A DNA stretch of 64,000 bases from Achromobacter ruhlandii (GTDB taxonomy: Bacteria > Pseudomonadota > Gammaproteobacteria > Burkholderiales > Burkholderiaceae_B). The translations under genes were made by a program, and so were the position numbers. Under the pieces are notes generated by a model. That model was given only the letters and a program-made list of their open reading frames with translations, did not search any database and was not told the origin of the DNA. Shown piece after piece: positions 30,737 to 39,462 of the stretch. How positions within the stretch are numbered: the first letter of the stretch is position 1; each line of letters begins with the position of its first letter. The stretch lies in contig NZ_CADIJL010000001.1 in the NCBI RefSeq assembly GCF_902859695.1, positions 186,001 to 250,000 of the forward strand, written 5' to 3'.

Positions 30737-31912
30737 ATGATAATCACCTCGCTGCTCGACACCGACCTGTACAAATTCAGCATGATGCAGGTGGTGCTGC
30801 ATCAGTTTCCCGCTGCCCAGGTCGAGTACCGTTACAAATGCCGGACTCCCGGGGTCAACTTGCGCCCCTACCTGGATGAAATCCGCGAAGAAGTGCACCA
30901 GCTGTGCCAGCTGCGCTTCACCGAGGACGAACTTAAATATCTGGGCGGCTTGCGTTTCATCAAAAGCGACTTCGTCGATTTTCTCGAACTGTTCCACCTG
31001 CCCGAGCGCTGCATCAGCATCCAGGAAGGCGAGGGACCGGGCGAAATCAGCATCGAGGTCAAGGGCCCCTGGCTGCACACCATTCTCTTCGAGATCCCGG
31101 TGCTGGCCATCGTCAACGAGGTCTACTTCCGCAACACGCGCAAGAACCCGGATTGGGCCGAGGGCCGCAAGCGCCTGCAATCCAAGATGCACCTGGTGCT
31201 GGACGACCCGGCGCTGGCCGATTTCCGCGTGGCCGAATACGGGACCCGGCGCCGCTTCTCCAAGGTCTGGCACGAAGAGATCGTCTCGACCATGAAGGCT
31301 CAGATGGGTCCGCATTTCGCCGGCACCAGCAACGTGCTGCTGGCCAAGCAGCACGAGGTGCTGCCGCTGGGCACCATGGGCCACGAATACCTGCAGGCCT
31401 GCCAGGCGCTGGGCCCGCGGCTGCGCGATTCGCAGGTGTTCGCGCTGGAGGTGTGGGCCAAGGAATACCGCGGCGACCTCGGCATCGCGCTGTCGGACGT
31501 CTATGGCATGGACGCCTTCCTGCGCGACTTCGACATGTATTTCTGCAAGCTGTTCGACGGCGCGCGCCACGACTCGGGCGATCCCTTCGTCTGGGGCGAG
31601 CGGCTGCTCGAGCACTACCGCAAGAACCGCGTCGACCCGCGCGCCAAGACCCTGGTGTTCTCGGATTCCTTGACCTTCCCGCGCGCCATCGAACTGGCGC
31701 GCCAGTTCGCCGGGCGCTGCAAGGTGTCGTTCGGCATCGGCACCAACCTGACCAACGACCTGGGCCACGAACCGCTGCAGATCGTCATGAAAATGGTCCG
31801 CTGCAACGGCCAGCCGGTGGCCAAGGTGTCCGACGCGCCCGAGAAGACCATGTGCGACGATCCCGCCTACCTGGCCTATCTGCGCCAGGTGTTCCAGCTG
31901 CCGCCCGCCTAG
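30737..31912 (+). CDS. pncB: Nicotinate phosphoribosyltransferase
   Basis: 391 residues from ATG 30737 ([20 protein letters not shown], the family N-terminus). It makes nicotinate mononucleotide from nicotinate and PRPP in NAD salvage. Conserved blocks: [29 protein letters not shown] with the His autophosphorylated in the family, [36 protein letters not shown]. It is divergent from fdxA with 157 bases between. Confidence 0.96.
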   Translation: MIITSLLDTDLYKFSMMQVVLHQFPAAQVEYRYKCRTPGVNLRPYLDEIREEVHQLCQLRFTEDELKYLGGLRFIKSDFVDFLELFHLPERCISIQEGEGPGEISIEVKGPWLHTILFEIPVLAIVNEVYFRNTRKNPDWAEGRKRLQSKMHLVLDDPALADFRVAEYGTRRRFSKVWHEEIVSTMKAQMGPHFAGTSNVLLAKQHEVLPLGTMGHEYLQACQALGPRLRDSQVFALEVWAKEYRGDLGIALSDVYGMDAFLRDFDMYFCKLFDGARHDSGDPFVWGERLLEHYRKNRVDPRAKTLVFSDSLTFPRAIELARQFAGRCKVSFGIGTNLTNDLGHEPLQIVMKMVRCNGQPVAKVSDAPEKTMCDDPAYLAYLRQVFQLPPA

Positions 31913-31990
31913 CGGGCCGTGGTCCGGGCAGGGTAAAGTTCGCCATTCTTCGCATTGTTCAACCCGCAACTCGTCATTAGGGGAATATTC

Positions 31991-32344
31991 ATGAGCAGCA
32001 TCAAGCGCTTCCACGTCGCCAAGCGCCTGTCGGACATGGCCGTCTACAACGGCGTCGCGTACCTGGCGGGCCAGGTGCCGGACGATTCCACGCTGGACAT
32101 CACCGGCCAGACCGAGCAAGTGCTCGCCACCATCGACCGCCTGCTGGCCGAAGCCGGCACCGACAAGACCAAGATCCTGATGGCCCAGATCTACGTGGCC
32201 AACATGAAGGAATTCGACGGCATGAACAAGGCCTGGGACGCCTGGGTCGCCGACGGCAACTCGCCCCCGCGCGCCACCGTCGAGGCTCGCCTGGCCAACC
32301 CCGACTTCAAGGTCGAGATCGTCGTCACCGCCGCCGTCGCCTGA
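31991..32344 (+). CDS. RidA/YjgF-family protein
   Basis: 117 residues. Rid family: VYNGVAYLAGQVPDD, QTEQVLATIDRLLAEAGTDKTKILMAQIYVANM, and the C-terminal PPRATVEARLANPDFKVEIVVTAAV. The Arg of ATVEARL corresponds to the conserved Arg that binds the carboxylate in RidA. RidA hydrolyses reactive enamine/imine intermediates; this copy belongs to a subgroup and may differ. It is the last chromosomal gene before the ICE, and a very strong terminator follows. Confidence 0.87.
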   Translation: MSSIKRFHVAKRLSDMAVYNGVAYLAGQVPDDSTLDITGQTEQVLATIDRLLAEAGTDKTKILMAQIYVANMKEFDGMNKAWDAWVADGNSPPRATVEARLANPDFKVEIVVTAAVA

Positions 32345-32361
32345 TTGGCGCGCGCCTGATG

Positions 32362-32394
32362 AAAAGCCCTCCGGCATGCCGGAGGGCTTTTTTT
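32362..32394 (+). terminator. Rho-independent terminator after the RidA-like gene
   Basis: Perfect palindromic stem AGCCCTCCGGC / GCCGGAGGGCT centred near 32376 with almost no loop, flanked by A-run and T-run (eight or more T). It can work in both directions. It marks the last recognisable chromosomal feature before the ICE. Confidence 0.93.
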
Positions 32395-32572
32395 TGTTTG
32401 ACGATGACTCCAGCCCGGTAGTTCGCTGGACTGCGCAGCAGCTCGATACAGCAGGTTTATCAATAGCTTACGCGCGTCCATCATATGCCGGTGCTTTCTG
32501 AAATCTGACCCGGTTTGCCCTCGCGCCGCTCCTATCTGGCTCTTGGAATCCGGGTCGTTCCAAGGAGTCATC

Positions 32573-33772
32573 ATGGCAAAAATCAAGCTCACCAAGACCG
32601 CCGTAGAGTCTGCGCAACCCCAGGCGAAGGACATCGAACTACGGGATACCGTTGTGCCCGGCTTCCTCTGCAAGATTACCCCGAAGGGCCGCCGGGTGTT
32701 CATGCTCCAGTACCGCACGAACTCCGGGCAGCCTCGCAAGCCCTCGCTGGGCCTGTTCGGGGAACTGACCGTGGAGCAGGCCCGCGTCATGGCGCAAGAC
32801 TGGCTGGCCGAGGTTCGCCGGGGCGGCGATCCCGGCGGTGCCAAGGCCGAGGCGCGCAAGGCACCCACGGTCGAAGCGTTGTGCAAGAAGTTCATGGAGG
32901 ACTACTCCAAAAAGCGCAACAAGCCCAGCACGCAGCGCGGCTATCAGGCGGTCATCGACCGCTGTATCGTCCCGCTGATCGGCCCTAAGAAGGTGCAGGA
33001 CGTGAAGCGGCCCGACATTGCCGGGCTGATGGAGAAGCTGGCCTACAAGCCGGCCGAGGCGAACAATGCCTTTGGCGTGCTGCGCAAGATGTTCAACCTG
33101 GCCGAAGTGTGGGGCTTCCGCCCGGACGGCACGAACCCGTGCCGCCACGTCCCGATGTATCCGCCCGGCGAGGAAACCCGGCTCATCGTGGACGACGAGC
33201 TGGCGCTGATCTTCCGCCAACTGGAGAAGCTGGAGGCGGAAGGGCTGGAGAACTACGTCATCCCGCTGGCGATCCGCCTGCAATTCGAGTTTGCCGGTCG
33301 TCGCTCCGAAATCTGCACGCTCGAATGGAGCTGGATCGACCTGGAGAATCGGCGCGTGGTGTGGCCGGACAGCAAGACCGGCGGCCTTTCCAAGCCCATG
33401 AGCGCGGAAGCCTATCGGCTGTTCTCGACCGCACCGCGCCGGGACGGTTGCCCCTACGTCCTGCCGTCGCCCAACGACCCGACCAAGCACCTGACCTTTG
33501 GCGAGCACTATGGCGGCTGGTGCCGCGTGCTCAAGGCCGCCGGTGTTCCGCATGTCGGTACGCACGGCATCCGCCATCGCTCGACTACCGACATTGCCAA
33601 TTCGGGCGTGCCGACCAAGGTAGGTATGAAGCTGACGGGCCACAAGACCGTGGCAATGTTCATGCACTACGTTCACACCGAGGACAAGCCGGTGCGTGAT
33701 GCGGCCGAACTGGTGGCGAGCCGGCGGCAGGCCATCACGGGCGCGCGGCAGCCCCAGGAGGCCATCGCATGA
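32573..33772 (+). CDS. int: ICE tyrosine recombinase (Tn4371-type integrase)
   Basis: 399 residues from ATG 32573 with SD AAGGAG just upstream. An N-terminal arm-binding DUF4102-type domain (VVPGFLCKITPKGRRVFMLQYR) and a core-binding domain precede the catalytic domain. Active-site residues read as Arg243 (in GRRSEI), Lys268, His331 and Arg334 (HGIRHR), His357 (GHKT) and Tyr366 (MHYVH). It should catalyse ICE integration and excision. The stop overlaps the next gene by ATGA. Confidence 0.95.
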   Translation: MAKIKLTKTAVESAQPQAKDIELRDTVVPGFLCKITPKGRRVFMLQYRTNSGQPRKPSLGLFGELTVEQARVMAQDWLAEVRRGGDPGGAKAEARKAPTVEALCKKFMEDYSKKRNKPSTQRGYQAVIDRCIVPLIGPKKVQDVKRPDIAGLMEKLAYKPAEANNAFGVLRKMFNLAEVWGFRPDGTNPCRHVPMYPPGEETRLIVDDELALIFRQLEKLEAEGLENYVIPLAIRLQFEFAGRRSEICTLEWSWIDLENRRVVWPDSKTGGLSKPMSAEAYRLFSTAPRRDGCPYVLPSPNDPTKHLTFGEHYGGWCRVLKAAGVPHVGTHGIRHRSTTDIANSGVPTKVGMKLTGHKTVAMFMHYVHTEDKPVRDAAELVASRRQAITGARQPQEAIA

Positions 33773-34833
33773 ACAGGCGCAAAGCATCTGTTCCTTCGCC
33801 CGCAGCGCCGACGGCGCTGCTGGGCGACATTCGGACATTGATCGAAGCGGCGCGCAAGCGCGCCGCTTCGGCGGTGAATAGCGAGCTGTCGATGCTCTAC
33901 TGGCGCATCGGCCAGCGCATCCATACGCAGGTCTTGGAAGGTCGGCGGGCCGACTACGGCGAGGAAGTCGTGCTGACCTTGGCAGCGCAACTGGTGAAGG
34001 AGTACGGCAGCAGTTTTTCGGTCAAGAATCTGCGTCGGATGGTGCAGTTCGCCGTCGCTTACCCGGACGAGCGAATTGTCGTATCACTGATACGACAATT
34101 GAGCTGGACGCACTTCATCGCCCTGATCCCGCTGAAAGACCCGCTCCAGCGGGACTACTACGCGCAGATGGCGAGCGCCGAACGCTGGAGCGTGCGGACG
34201 TTGCGCGAGCGCATCGACTCGATGCTGTACGAGCGCACGGCGCTGTCCCAAAAGACGGAAGCAACCATCGCGCAGGAACTGGCGACCCTGCGCGATGCGC
34301 AGCGCATGACCCCGGCGCTGGTCATGCGCGATCCGTACATCCTCGACTTCTTGGGCCTGCGGGATAGCTGGCAGGAAGGCGACTTGGAAGCCGCGATCAT
34401 CCGCGAAATGGAAGCCTTCCTGCTGGAGCTTGGCGCGGGCTTTTCCTTCGTTGCCCGGCAGAAGCGCATCCCGATTGACGACGAGGATTTTCACCTTGAC
34501 CTGCTTTTTTACAACCGCAAGCTGCGGCGGCTGGTGGCCGTCGAATTGAAGATCGGCGAGTTCAAGGCAGCGTACAAGGGGCAGATGGAGCTTTATCTGC
34601 GCTGGCTGGACAAGCACGAGCGGGAGCCGGAAGAAGCCTCGCCGCTGGGAATCATCCTCTGCACGGGCAAGAAGCGCGAGCAAATCGAACTACTGGAATT
34701 GGACAAGTCGGGCATCCACGTCGCCGAGTACCTGACCACCTTGCCGCCGCGTGCGGTGTTGGGCGAACGATTGCAGCAGGCGACCGAGCGGGCGCGCTTA
34801 CAGATCGAACAGCGCACGCAGGACACGGAGTAG
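33769..34833 (+). CDS. DUF1016 (YhcG-type) PD-(D/E)XK nuclease-like protein
   Basis: 354 residues. The N-terminal winged-helix-like domain has SELSMLYWRIGQRI and YGEEVVLTLAAQLVKEYG. The C-terminal PD-(D/E)XK domain has GFSFVARQKRIPIDDEDFHLDLLFYNRKLRRLVAVELKIGEFKAAYKGQ; Asp of HLDLLF and Glu-x-Lys of VELKIG fit the catalytic triad. Relatives are predicted nucleases or recombination helpers, and some are linked with restriction or phage defence. The start overlaps the int stop (ATGA), so expression is coupled to the integrase. Its role in ICE transfer or defence is unknown. Confidence 0.85.
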   Translation: MNRRKASVPSPAAPTALLGDIRTLIEAARKRAASAVNSELSMLYWRIGQRIHTQVLEGRRADYGEEVVLTLAAQLVKEYGSSFSVKNLRRMVQFAVAYPDERIVVSLIRQLSWTHFIALIPLKDPLQRDYYAQMASAERWSVRTLRERIDSMLYERTALSQKTEATIAQELATLRDAQRMTPALVMRDPYILDFLGLRDSWQEGDLEAAIIREMEAFLLELGAGFSFVARQKRIPIDDEDFHLDLLFYNRKLRRLVAVELKIGEFKAAYKGQMELYLRWLDKHEREPEEASPLGIILCTGKKREQIELLELDKSGIHVAEYLTTLPPRAVLGERLQQATERARLQIEQRTQDTE

Positions 34834-34850
34834 GCCAAGCAGCATTTGTG

Positions 34851-34907
34851 CGTCCTGTCGTGCCGCCGTCGGGTTCGCGGGCTGCACCCCGCGTTTCGCT
34901 CCGAATC
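34851..34907 (+). repeat. Direct repeat D1, left flank of the ars/chr cargo
   Basis: 57-bp segment, about 88 percent identical to 39313-39369 in the same orientation. The best-conserved core is CCGCCGTCGGGTTCGCGG followed by GCTGC at 34863-34885. It starts 18 bases after the DUF1016 stop and precedes the convergent chrA gene. Together the copies frame the metal-resistance operon. Confidence 0.8.
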
Positions 34908-34994
34908 ACACTCATCCCGTTTGCCTACCCGCATGCGCCTGATGCCCAGCACACCCAGGTGCATGACGTAGCGCCCTCCTGATTCTGCGCAGGA

Positions 34995-36197
34995 TCAGGC
35001 AGACAGGATTTGCCCCGCTATGGCGGCCAGCACAACCACCAGCACCGGCGGCAAGCGTCCATAGACCAGCAGGCCGAAGGCGGCCAAGGCCAGAGCGAAA
35101 TCGGTGCGTCCGTGGATGGCGCTTGTCCATACGGGGTCGTAGAGCGCGGACAGCAGGATGCCGACCACCCCTGCGTTAATGCCCGCCATTGCAGCCTGGA
35201 TGCTCGGCCGGTGGCGCAACCGCTGCCAGAACGGTAGCGTGCCGATCAGCACGAGGAAGGCTGGCACGAAGATCACGATCAGCAGCACCAGCCCGCCAAG
35301 CCAGCCGTGCAAGGGCCAGTCGGCCACAGTGCCGAGATAGGCCGCGAAGGTGAACAGCGGCCCCGGTACGGCCTGCGCCGCACCGTAGCCGGCCAGGAAA
35401 TCGGCATTGCCGACCGCGCCGGTCGAGCCGGTGACTGCTTGCAGCAGCGGCAACACGACATGGCCGCCACCGAACACCAGTGCGCCGGCGCGGAAGAAGC
35501 CGTCGATCAGCGCAGCCATCGTCGAGCCGCTGGCCGCCGCCCACAACGGCAGACCGAGCAGCAACGCGGCCAGCAAGCCCAACGCTATCGCGCCAGTACG
35601 GCGCGACACCGCATACGAGGCCAGATGCGCTGCCGGCAGCGGCGGCAGTTGCAGCCACCAGCGACCGATCAGGCCCGTCATGACGATGGCCGCGACTTGC
35701 ACCCAGGCCGACGGCAGCAATAGTGTCAGCAACGCGGCCAGGATCGCTAGCGCGGCGCGGGGCCGGTCGGGGCACAGCGTTTTCGCCATGCCCCACACCG
35801 CTTGCGCCACCACGGCGACGGCAACCACTTTCAAGCCATGCACCCAACCGGCTTCAGCGAGCGGGTGGTATTCGGAAATGCCGTAGGCGAACAGGATCAG
35901 TACGAGCGCTGAGGGCAACGTGAATCCGACCCAAGCCGCCAGTGCGCCCCACCCACCAGCACGGCCCAAGCCAAGCGCCATGCCGACCTGGCTGCTGGCC
36001 GGCCCCGGCAGGAACTGGCACAGCGCGACCAGATCGGCGTAGCTGCGATCGTCCAGCCAGCGGCGACGCTCGACGAACTCCGTGCGGAAGTAGCCCAAGT
36101 GCGCGATTGGCCCGCCGAAGGAGGTCAGCCCCAGCCGCAGAAAGACCAGAAAAACGCGCCCGGCGTTGTCGCGCTCTGCGGTGGCTGGCTCTGGCAT
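34995..36197 (-). CDS. chrA: Chromate transporter ChrA
   Basis: 400 residues from ATG 36197, which shares one base with the arsH stop (TGATG). Two CHR domains make this a long-chain ChrA: GLTSFGGPIAHLGYFRTEFVERRRWLDD and CQFLPGPASSQVGMALG in the first half, GALVFGGGHVVLPLLQAV and AAQAVPGPLFTFAAYLG in the second. About ten membrane helices. ChrA exports chromate from the cytoplasm; within ars operons it may have a related oxyanion role. It is the last gene of the cargo operon. Confidence 0.92.
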   Translation of the reverse strand: MPEPATAERDNAGRVFLVFLRLGLTSFGGPIAHLGYFRTEFVERRRWLDDRSYADLVALCQFLPGPASSQVGMALGLGRAGGWGALAAWVGFTLPSALVLILFAYGISEYHPLAEAGWVHGLKVVAVAVVAQAVWGMAKTLCPDRPRAALAILAALLTLLLPSAWVQVAAIVMTGLIGRWWLQLPPLPAAHLASYAVSRRTGAIALGLLAALLLGLPLWAAASGSTMAALIDGFFRAGALVFGGGHVVLPLLQAVTGSTGAVGNADFLAGYGAAQAVPGPLFTFAAYLGTVADWPLHGWLGGLVLLIVIFVPAFLVLIGTLPFWQRLRHRPSIQAAMAGINAGVVGILLSALYDPVWTSAIHGRTDFALALAAFGLLVYGRLPPVLVVVLAAIAGQILSA

Positions 36198-36934
36198 CAA
36201 ATCGACTCCTGTTTCATGCGCTTGGACAACGCTTCGGCGCTTTCCTTGCGCTCGCTGTACCGATCCACCAGATACGGTGCCGCGTCGCGCGTGAGCAGCG
36301 TGAACTTCATCAGTTCTTCCATCACGTCCACAATGCGGTCGTAATAGGCCGAGGGCTTCATGCGCCCGGTTTCATCGAACTCCTGATATGCCTTGGCGAC
36401 CGAAGACTGGTTCGGGATGGTCAGCATCCGCATCCAGCGACCCAGCACGCGCATCTGGTTGACCGCATTGAATGACTGCGAGCCGCCTGATACCTGCATC
36501 ACCGCCAGCGTCTTGCCCTGGGTCGGGCGCACCGCTCCGGAGGACAGCGGAATCCAGTCGATCTGCGTCTTCATCAGGCCGGTCATCGCGCCGTGGCGCT
36601 CCGGCGAGCACCACACCATGCCTTCCATCCATTGCGCCAGTTCGCGCAGTTCCTTTACCTTCGAATGATCGTCGCCGGCATCGTCCACCAACGGCAGGCC
36701 CGACGGGTTGAAGAACCGTGTTTCGCCGCCGAGCGCACGCAGGATGCGCGCCGCTTCTTCGGCGGCAAGGCGGCTGTACGAGCGGTCGCGCAGCGAGCCG
36801 TAGAGCAGCAGGAAGCGCGGCGCGTGCGTGGCGCGTTCGGGTGTCAGGAGCCGTTCCTTGTCCGGCTGCTGGAACAGCGTGGCATCGAGGTTCGGCAGGC
36901 CGATACGGGTATCAGACACGCTGCCCCTTTGCAT
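36197..36934 (-). CDS. arsH: ArsH FMN-dependent oxidoreductase
   Basis: 245 residues from ATG 36934. A GTG at 36919 would give [11 protein letters not shown], closer to the usual ArsH start, so the N-terminus is uncertain. Flavodoxin-like fold with [25 protein letters not shown] (FMN phosphate site), [23 protein letters not shown] and [18 protein letters not shown]. ArsH oxidises trivalent organoarsenicals and reduces quinones with NADPH. It overlaps arsC by 8-23 bases. Confidence 0.95.
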   Translation of the reverse strand: MQRGSVSDTRIGLPNLDATLFQQPDKERLLTPERATHAPRFLLLYGSLRDRSYSRLAAEEAARILRALGGETRFFNPSGLPLVDDAGDDHSKVKELRELAQWMEGMVWCSPERHGAMTGLMKTQIDWIPLSSGAVRPTQGKTLAVMQVSGGSQSFNAVNQMRVLGRWMRMLTIPNQSSVAKAYQEFDETGRMKPSAYYDRIVDVMEELMKFTLLTRDAAPYLVDRYSERKESAEALSKRMKQESI

Positions 36935-37334
36935 CCACTACCGCCTCGCCGTCTTCCTTGTTGAACGCGCCGCGCTGCGGATTCGGCAGAATGTCCAGCA
37001 CGGTTTCCGAGGGGCGGCACAGCTTCGTGCCCAGCGGCGTGACCACGATGGGCCGGTTCATCAGGATCGGATGTTGCCCGATGGCATCGAGCAACTGATC
37101 ATCCGTCCATTTTGGGTTGGCCAAGCCCAACTCCGCATAGGGCGTGCCTTTCTCGCGCAGCACCTCGCGCGCGCTCAGGCCCACGTCCGCCAGCAGCTTG
37201 ACCAGCGTTTCCCGCGTCGGTGGCGTCTTCAGGTACTCAATGACCGTGGGTTCCTCGCCGCTGTTGCGGATCAGGGCCAGCACATTGCGCGAGGTGCCGC
37301 AGTTCGGGTTGTGATAGATCGTGATGTTGCTCAT
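36912..37334 (-). CDS. arsC: Arsenate reductase, glutaredoxin-dependent type
   Basis: 140 residues. [17 protein letters not shown] places His8 and catalytic Cys12 exactly as in plasmid R773 ArsC; the Arg triad is suggested by [18 protein letters not shown]. It reduces arsenate to arsenite using glutathione and glutaredoxin, feeding Acr3. It lies 9 bases after acr3. Confidence 0.96.
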   Translation of the reverse strand: MSNITIYHNPNCGTSRNVLALIRNSGEEPTVIEYLKTPPTRETLVKLLADVGLSAREVLREKGTPYAELGLANPKWTDDQLLDAIGQHPILMNRPIVVTPLGTKLCRPSETVLDILPNPQRGAFNKEDGEAVVDAKGQRV

Positions 37335-37343
37335 GGGTTTCTC

Positions 37344-38420
37344 TCAGTTCGTTGCGTGGCCGCGCTCGTACCAGCGGCGCGAGCGGTTGACCACGCGCAC
37401 CACCAGCAGCATCACCGGCACCTCGATCAGCACACCCACCACGGTGGCCAGCGCCGCGCCGGAATGGAAACCGAACAGGCTGATGGCCGCGGCCACGGCC
37501 AACTCGAAGAAGTTGCTCGCGCCGATCAGGGCCGACGGGCCGGCGACGCAGTGTTGCTCGCCTGTCTTGCGGTTGAGCCAATAGGCCAAGCCGGAATTGA
37601 AGAACACCTGGATCAGGATCGGCACCGCCAGCATGGCAATGATCAGTGGTTGTTGCAGGATGGCTTGGCCCTGGAAGGCGAACAGCAGCACCAGCGTCAG
37701 CAGCAGCGCGGCGATGGACAGCGGGCCGATGCGTTCAAGGGCGCGGTCAAATGCGGCCTGGCCCCGGCGCAGCAGCGCCCGCCGCCAGAGCTGCGCGACG
37801 ATGACCGGGATGACGATGTAAAGCGCCACCGAGATCAGTAGCGTGTCCCACGGTACGCTGATGGCCGACAGGCCGAGCAGCAGGCCAACGATGGGCGCGA
37901 AGGCGAACACCATGATGGTGTCGTTGAGTGCGACTTGCGAGAGCGTGAATACGGGGTCGCCGCCGGTCAGCCGGCTCCAGACGAACACCATCGCCGTGCA
38001 GGGCGCGGCGGCCAGCAGGATCAGGCCGGCCACGTAGCTGTCGAGTTGGTCGGCCGGCAGCCACTCGGCGAAGACGTGCCGAATGAAGATCCACGCCAGC
38101 AGTGCCATTGAGAACGGCTTGACTGCCCAGTTGACGAATAACGTCACACCGATGCCGCGCCAGTGCTGTTTGACCTGGCCGAGCGCACCGAAATCCACCT
38201 TGAGCAGCATTGGGATCACCATGACCCAGATCAGCACGCCGACCGGCAGATTGACTTGGGCGACTTCTATGCGGCCGATGGCCTGAAACATGCCGGGCGC
38301 GAACTGGCCGAGCGCGATGCCGGCGACGATGCACAGCAGCACCCACACGGTCAGGTATCGCTCGAACACGCTCATGGCGGAAACAGTCGGTGCGCGGCTG
38401 GCGGATGCACTGGCGGTCAT
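37344..38420 (-). CDS. acr3: Arsenite efflux permease Acr3
   Basis: 358 residues from ATG 38420 (MTASASASRAPTVS), with ten hydrophobic helices. Acr3 markers: MSVFERYLTVWVLLCIVAGIALG, PVGVLIWVMVIPMLLKVDF, AAAPCTAMVFVWSRLTGGDP with the conserved functional Cys, and LIGASNFFELAVAAAISLFG. It exports arsenite with proton antiport. It is flanked by both arsenate reductases. Confidence 0.96.
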   Translation of the reverse strand: MTASASASRAPTVSAMSVFERYLTVWVLLCIVAGIALGQFAPGMFQAIGRIEVAQVNLPVGVLIWVMVIPMLLKVDFGALGQVKQHWRGIGVTLFVNWAVKPFSMALLAWIFIRHVFAEWLPADQLDSYVAGLILLAAAPCTAMVFVWSRLTGGDPVFTLSQVALNDTIMVFAFAPIVGLLLGLSAISVPWDTLLISVALYIVIPVIVAQLWRRALLRRGQAAFDRALERIGPLSIAALLLTLVLLFAFQGQAILQQPLIIAMLAVPILIQVFFNSGLAYWLNRKTGEQHCVAGPSALIGASNFFELAVAAAISLFGFHSGAALATVVGVLIEVPVMLLVVRVVNRSRRWYERGHATN

Positions 38421-38427
38421 GGTTGCC

Positions 38428-38922
38428 TCACTTGCGTCCAATGTCGTGCAGCTCACGCTGCAAGGACATGGCATCGAGGCGCTGGAGCGGCAGCGACAGG
38501 AACAGTTCTATGCGCCGGCGCAGCGTGATGGCCGCGTCCATGAACGCCTTGCGCTGTTGTTCCTCGGTGCCTTCGACGGCGGCCGGGTCGGGCACGCCCC
38601 AATGCGCCGAGACGGGCTGGCCCGGCCACAGCGGACACGCCTCGCCGGCGGCGTTGTCGCAGACGGTGAAGATGAAGTCGAACACCGGCGCACCGGGAAC
38701 CACGAATTCGTCCCAGCTCTTGCTGCGGTAGCCCGTGGTCGGCAGGCGCAGGCGTTCCAGCGTGGCGAGTGCCAGCGGATTCACTTCGCCTTTCGGGTGG
38801 CTGCCGGCCGACCAGGCACGGAAGCGGCCTTGGCCCAGCTCATTGAGCAAGCCTTCGGCGAGGATGGAACGGGCCGAATTTCCCGTGCAGATGAACAGTG
38901 CGTTGTAGGTGGTGTCGGTCAT
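38428..38922 (-). CDS. arsC: Arsenate reductase, low-molecular-weight phosphatase type
   Basis: 164 residues. The N-terminal P-loop ALFICTGNSARS gives CX5R with Cys12 and Arg18. A second pair of cysteines lies in FTVCDNAAGEACPLWPG, as in LMW-PTPase arsenate reductases that use an intramolecular Cys relay. It is evolutionarily unrelated to the glutaredoxin-type ArsC in the same operon. It starts four bases after arsR stops. Confidence 0.94.
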   Translation of the reverse strand: MTDTTYNALFICTGNSARSILAEGLLNELGQGRFRAWSAGSHPKGEVNPLALATLERLRLPTTGYRSKSWDEFVVPGAPVFDFIFTVCDNAAGEACPLWPGQPVSAHWGVPDPAAVEGTEEQQRKAFMDAAITLRRRIELFLSLPLQRLDAMSLQRELHDIGRK

Positions 38923-38926
38923 GGCG

Positions 38927-39250
38927 TCAGCAGTTGCAGTTAGGGGATTCGGAAACCTCGCAGACGCCGCCCTGGCAGCAATGCTCGGTCAGGTAGCCGA
39001 TCAGGCCGTTCATGTGACCGTACTCGGCGCGGTAGATCAGGTTGCGGCCCTGCTGCTCGATGGAAACGAGGCCAGCGTGGGCCAGTTCCTTCAAGTGGAA
39101 GGACAAGGTATTGCGGGCCACGTCGAGCTGATCGGCGAGGACGCTGGGCGTGCGTCCTTCCGGCCCGGCGACGACCAGGGCGCGGAATACACGCAGTCGT
39201 TGCGTGTGGGCCAGCGCACTCAGGGCGGAAACGGCTTGATCTTCATTCAT
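38927..39250 (-). CDS. arsR: ArsR-type arsenite-responsive repressor with C-terminal Cys cluster
   Basis: 107 residues from ATG 39250. Winged HTH of the ArsR/SmtB family: ALAHTQRLRVFRALV, LADQLDVARNTLSFHLKELAHAGLV. The classical ELCVCD metal site in the recognition helix region is absent. Instead cysteines cluster at the C-terminus (Cys91, Cys92, Cys97, Cys105, Cys107), resembling the remembered Acidithiobacillus ArsR sensor layout. It is the first gene of the cargo operon and should repress it. Confidence 0.93.
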   Translation of the reverse strand: MNEDQAVSALSALAHTQRLRVFRALVVAGPEGRTPSVLADQLDVARNTLSFHLKELAHAGLVSIEQQGRNLIYRAEYGHMNGLIGYLTEHCCQGGVCEVSESPNCNC

Positions 39251-39290
39251 TATTCGATGATACAACAATTATAGAATTAATAGAAAGAAG
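39251..39290 (-). promoter_or_regulatory. arsR operon promoter and probable ArsR operator
   Basis: Read on the minus strand, a perfect TATAAT (39273-39268) lies 18 bases before the arsR ATG in a short AT-rich island. An imperfect inverted repeat (TTATTCGAT at 39250-39258 against ATAGAATTAA at 39271-39280) surrounds it and is the natural place for ArsR. The -35 is poor. The transcript leader would be very short. Confidence 0.55.
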
Positions 39291-39312
39291 AAAGGAAAAC
39301 ACCGCTTGGTGG

Positions 39313-39369
39313 CGTCCCGGCGTACCGCCGTCGGGTTCGCGGGCTGCGCCCCGCGCTTCGTGCCGAATC
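39313..39369 (+). repeat. Direct repeat D2, right flank of the ars/chr cargo
   Basis: Second copy of the 57-bp repeat at 34851-34907, same orientation, with seven mismatches by eye. It lies 63 bases upstream of arsR. Backbone-like intergenic sequence for radC begins right after it, so the cargo boundary is here. Confidence 0.8.
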
Positions 39370-39390
39370 GCGGCCATCCGGCTTTGACCC

Positions 39391-39431
39391 CTGACGCCTT
39401 CGGCCCTGGCGGGCCTGCGCGCTCCGCTTGC
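39391..39431 (+). repeat. Hairpin repeat family C, copy 1
   Basis: CTGACGCCTTCGGCCC, a short loop, then GGGCCTGCGCGCTCCGC. GGCCC pairs with GGGCC. Similar elements occur at 41107-41151 and 41431-41480, each with a different stem sequence but the same flanks (CTGAYGCCTTCG and TGCGCGCTYCGCTTGC). Confidence 0.65.
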
Positions 39432-39462
39432 ACAAAGGCGAGTGTGTGCATTGGGCGGGTGT

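Noticed and set aside
34834-34994. Insertion sequence at the cargo edge
   Set aside because: No transposase and no terminal inverted repeats; only the direct repeat D1.
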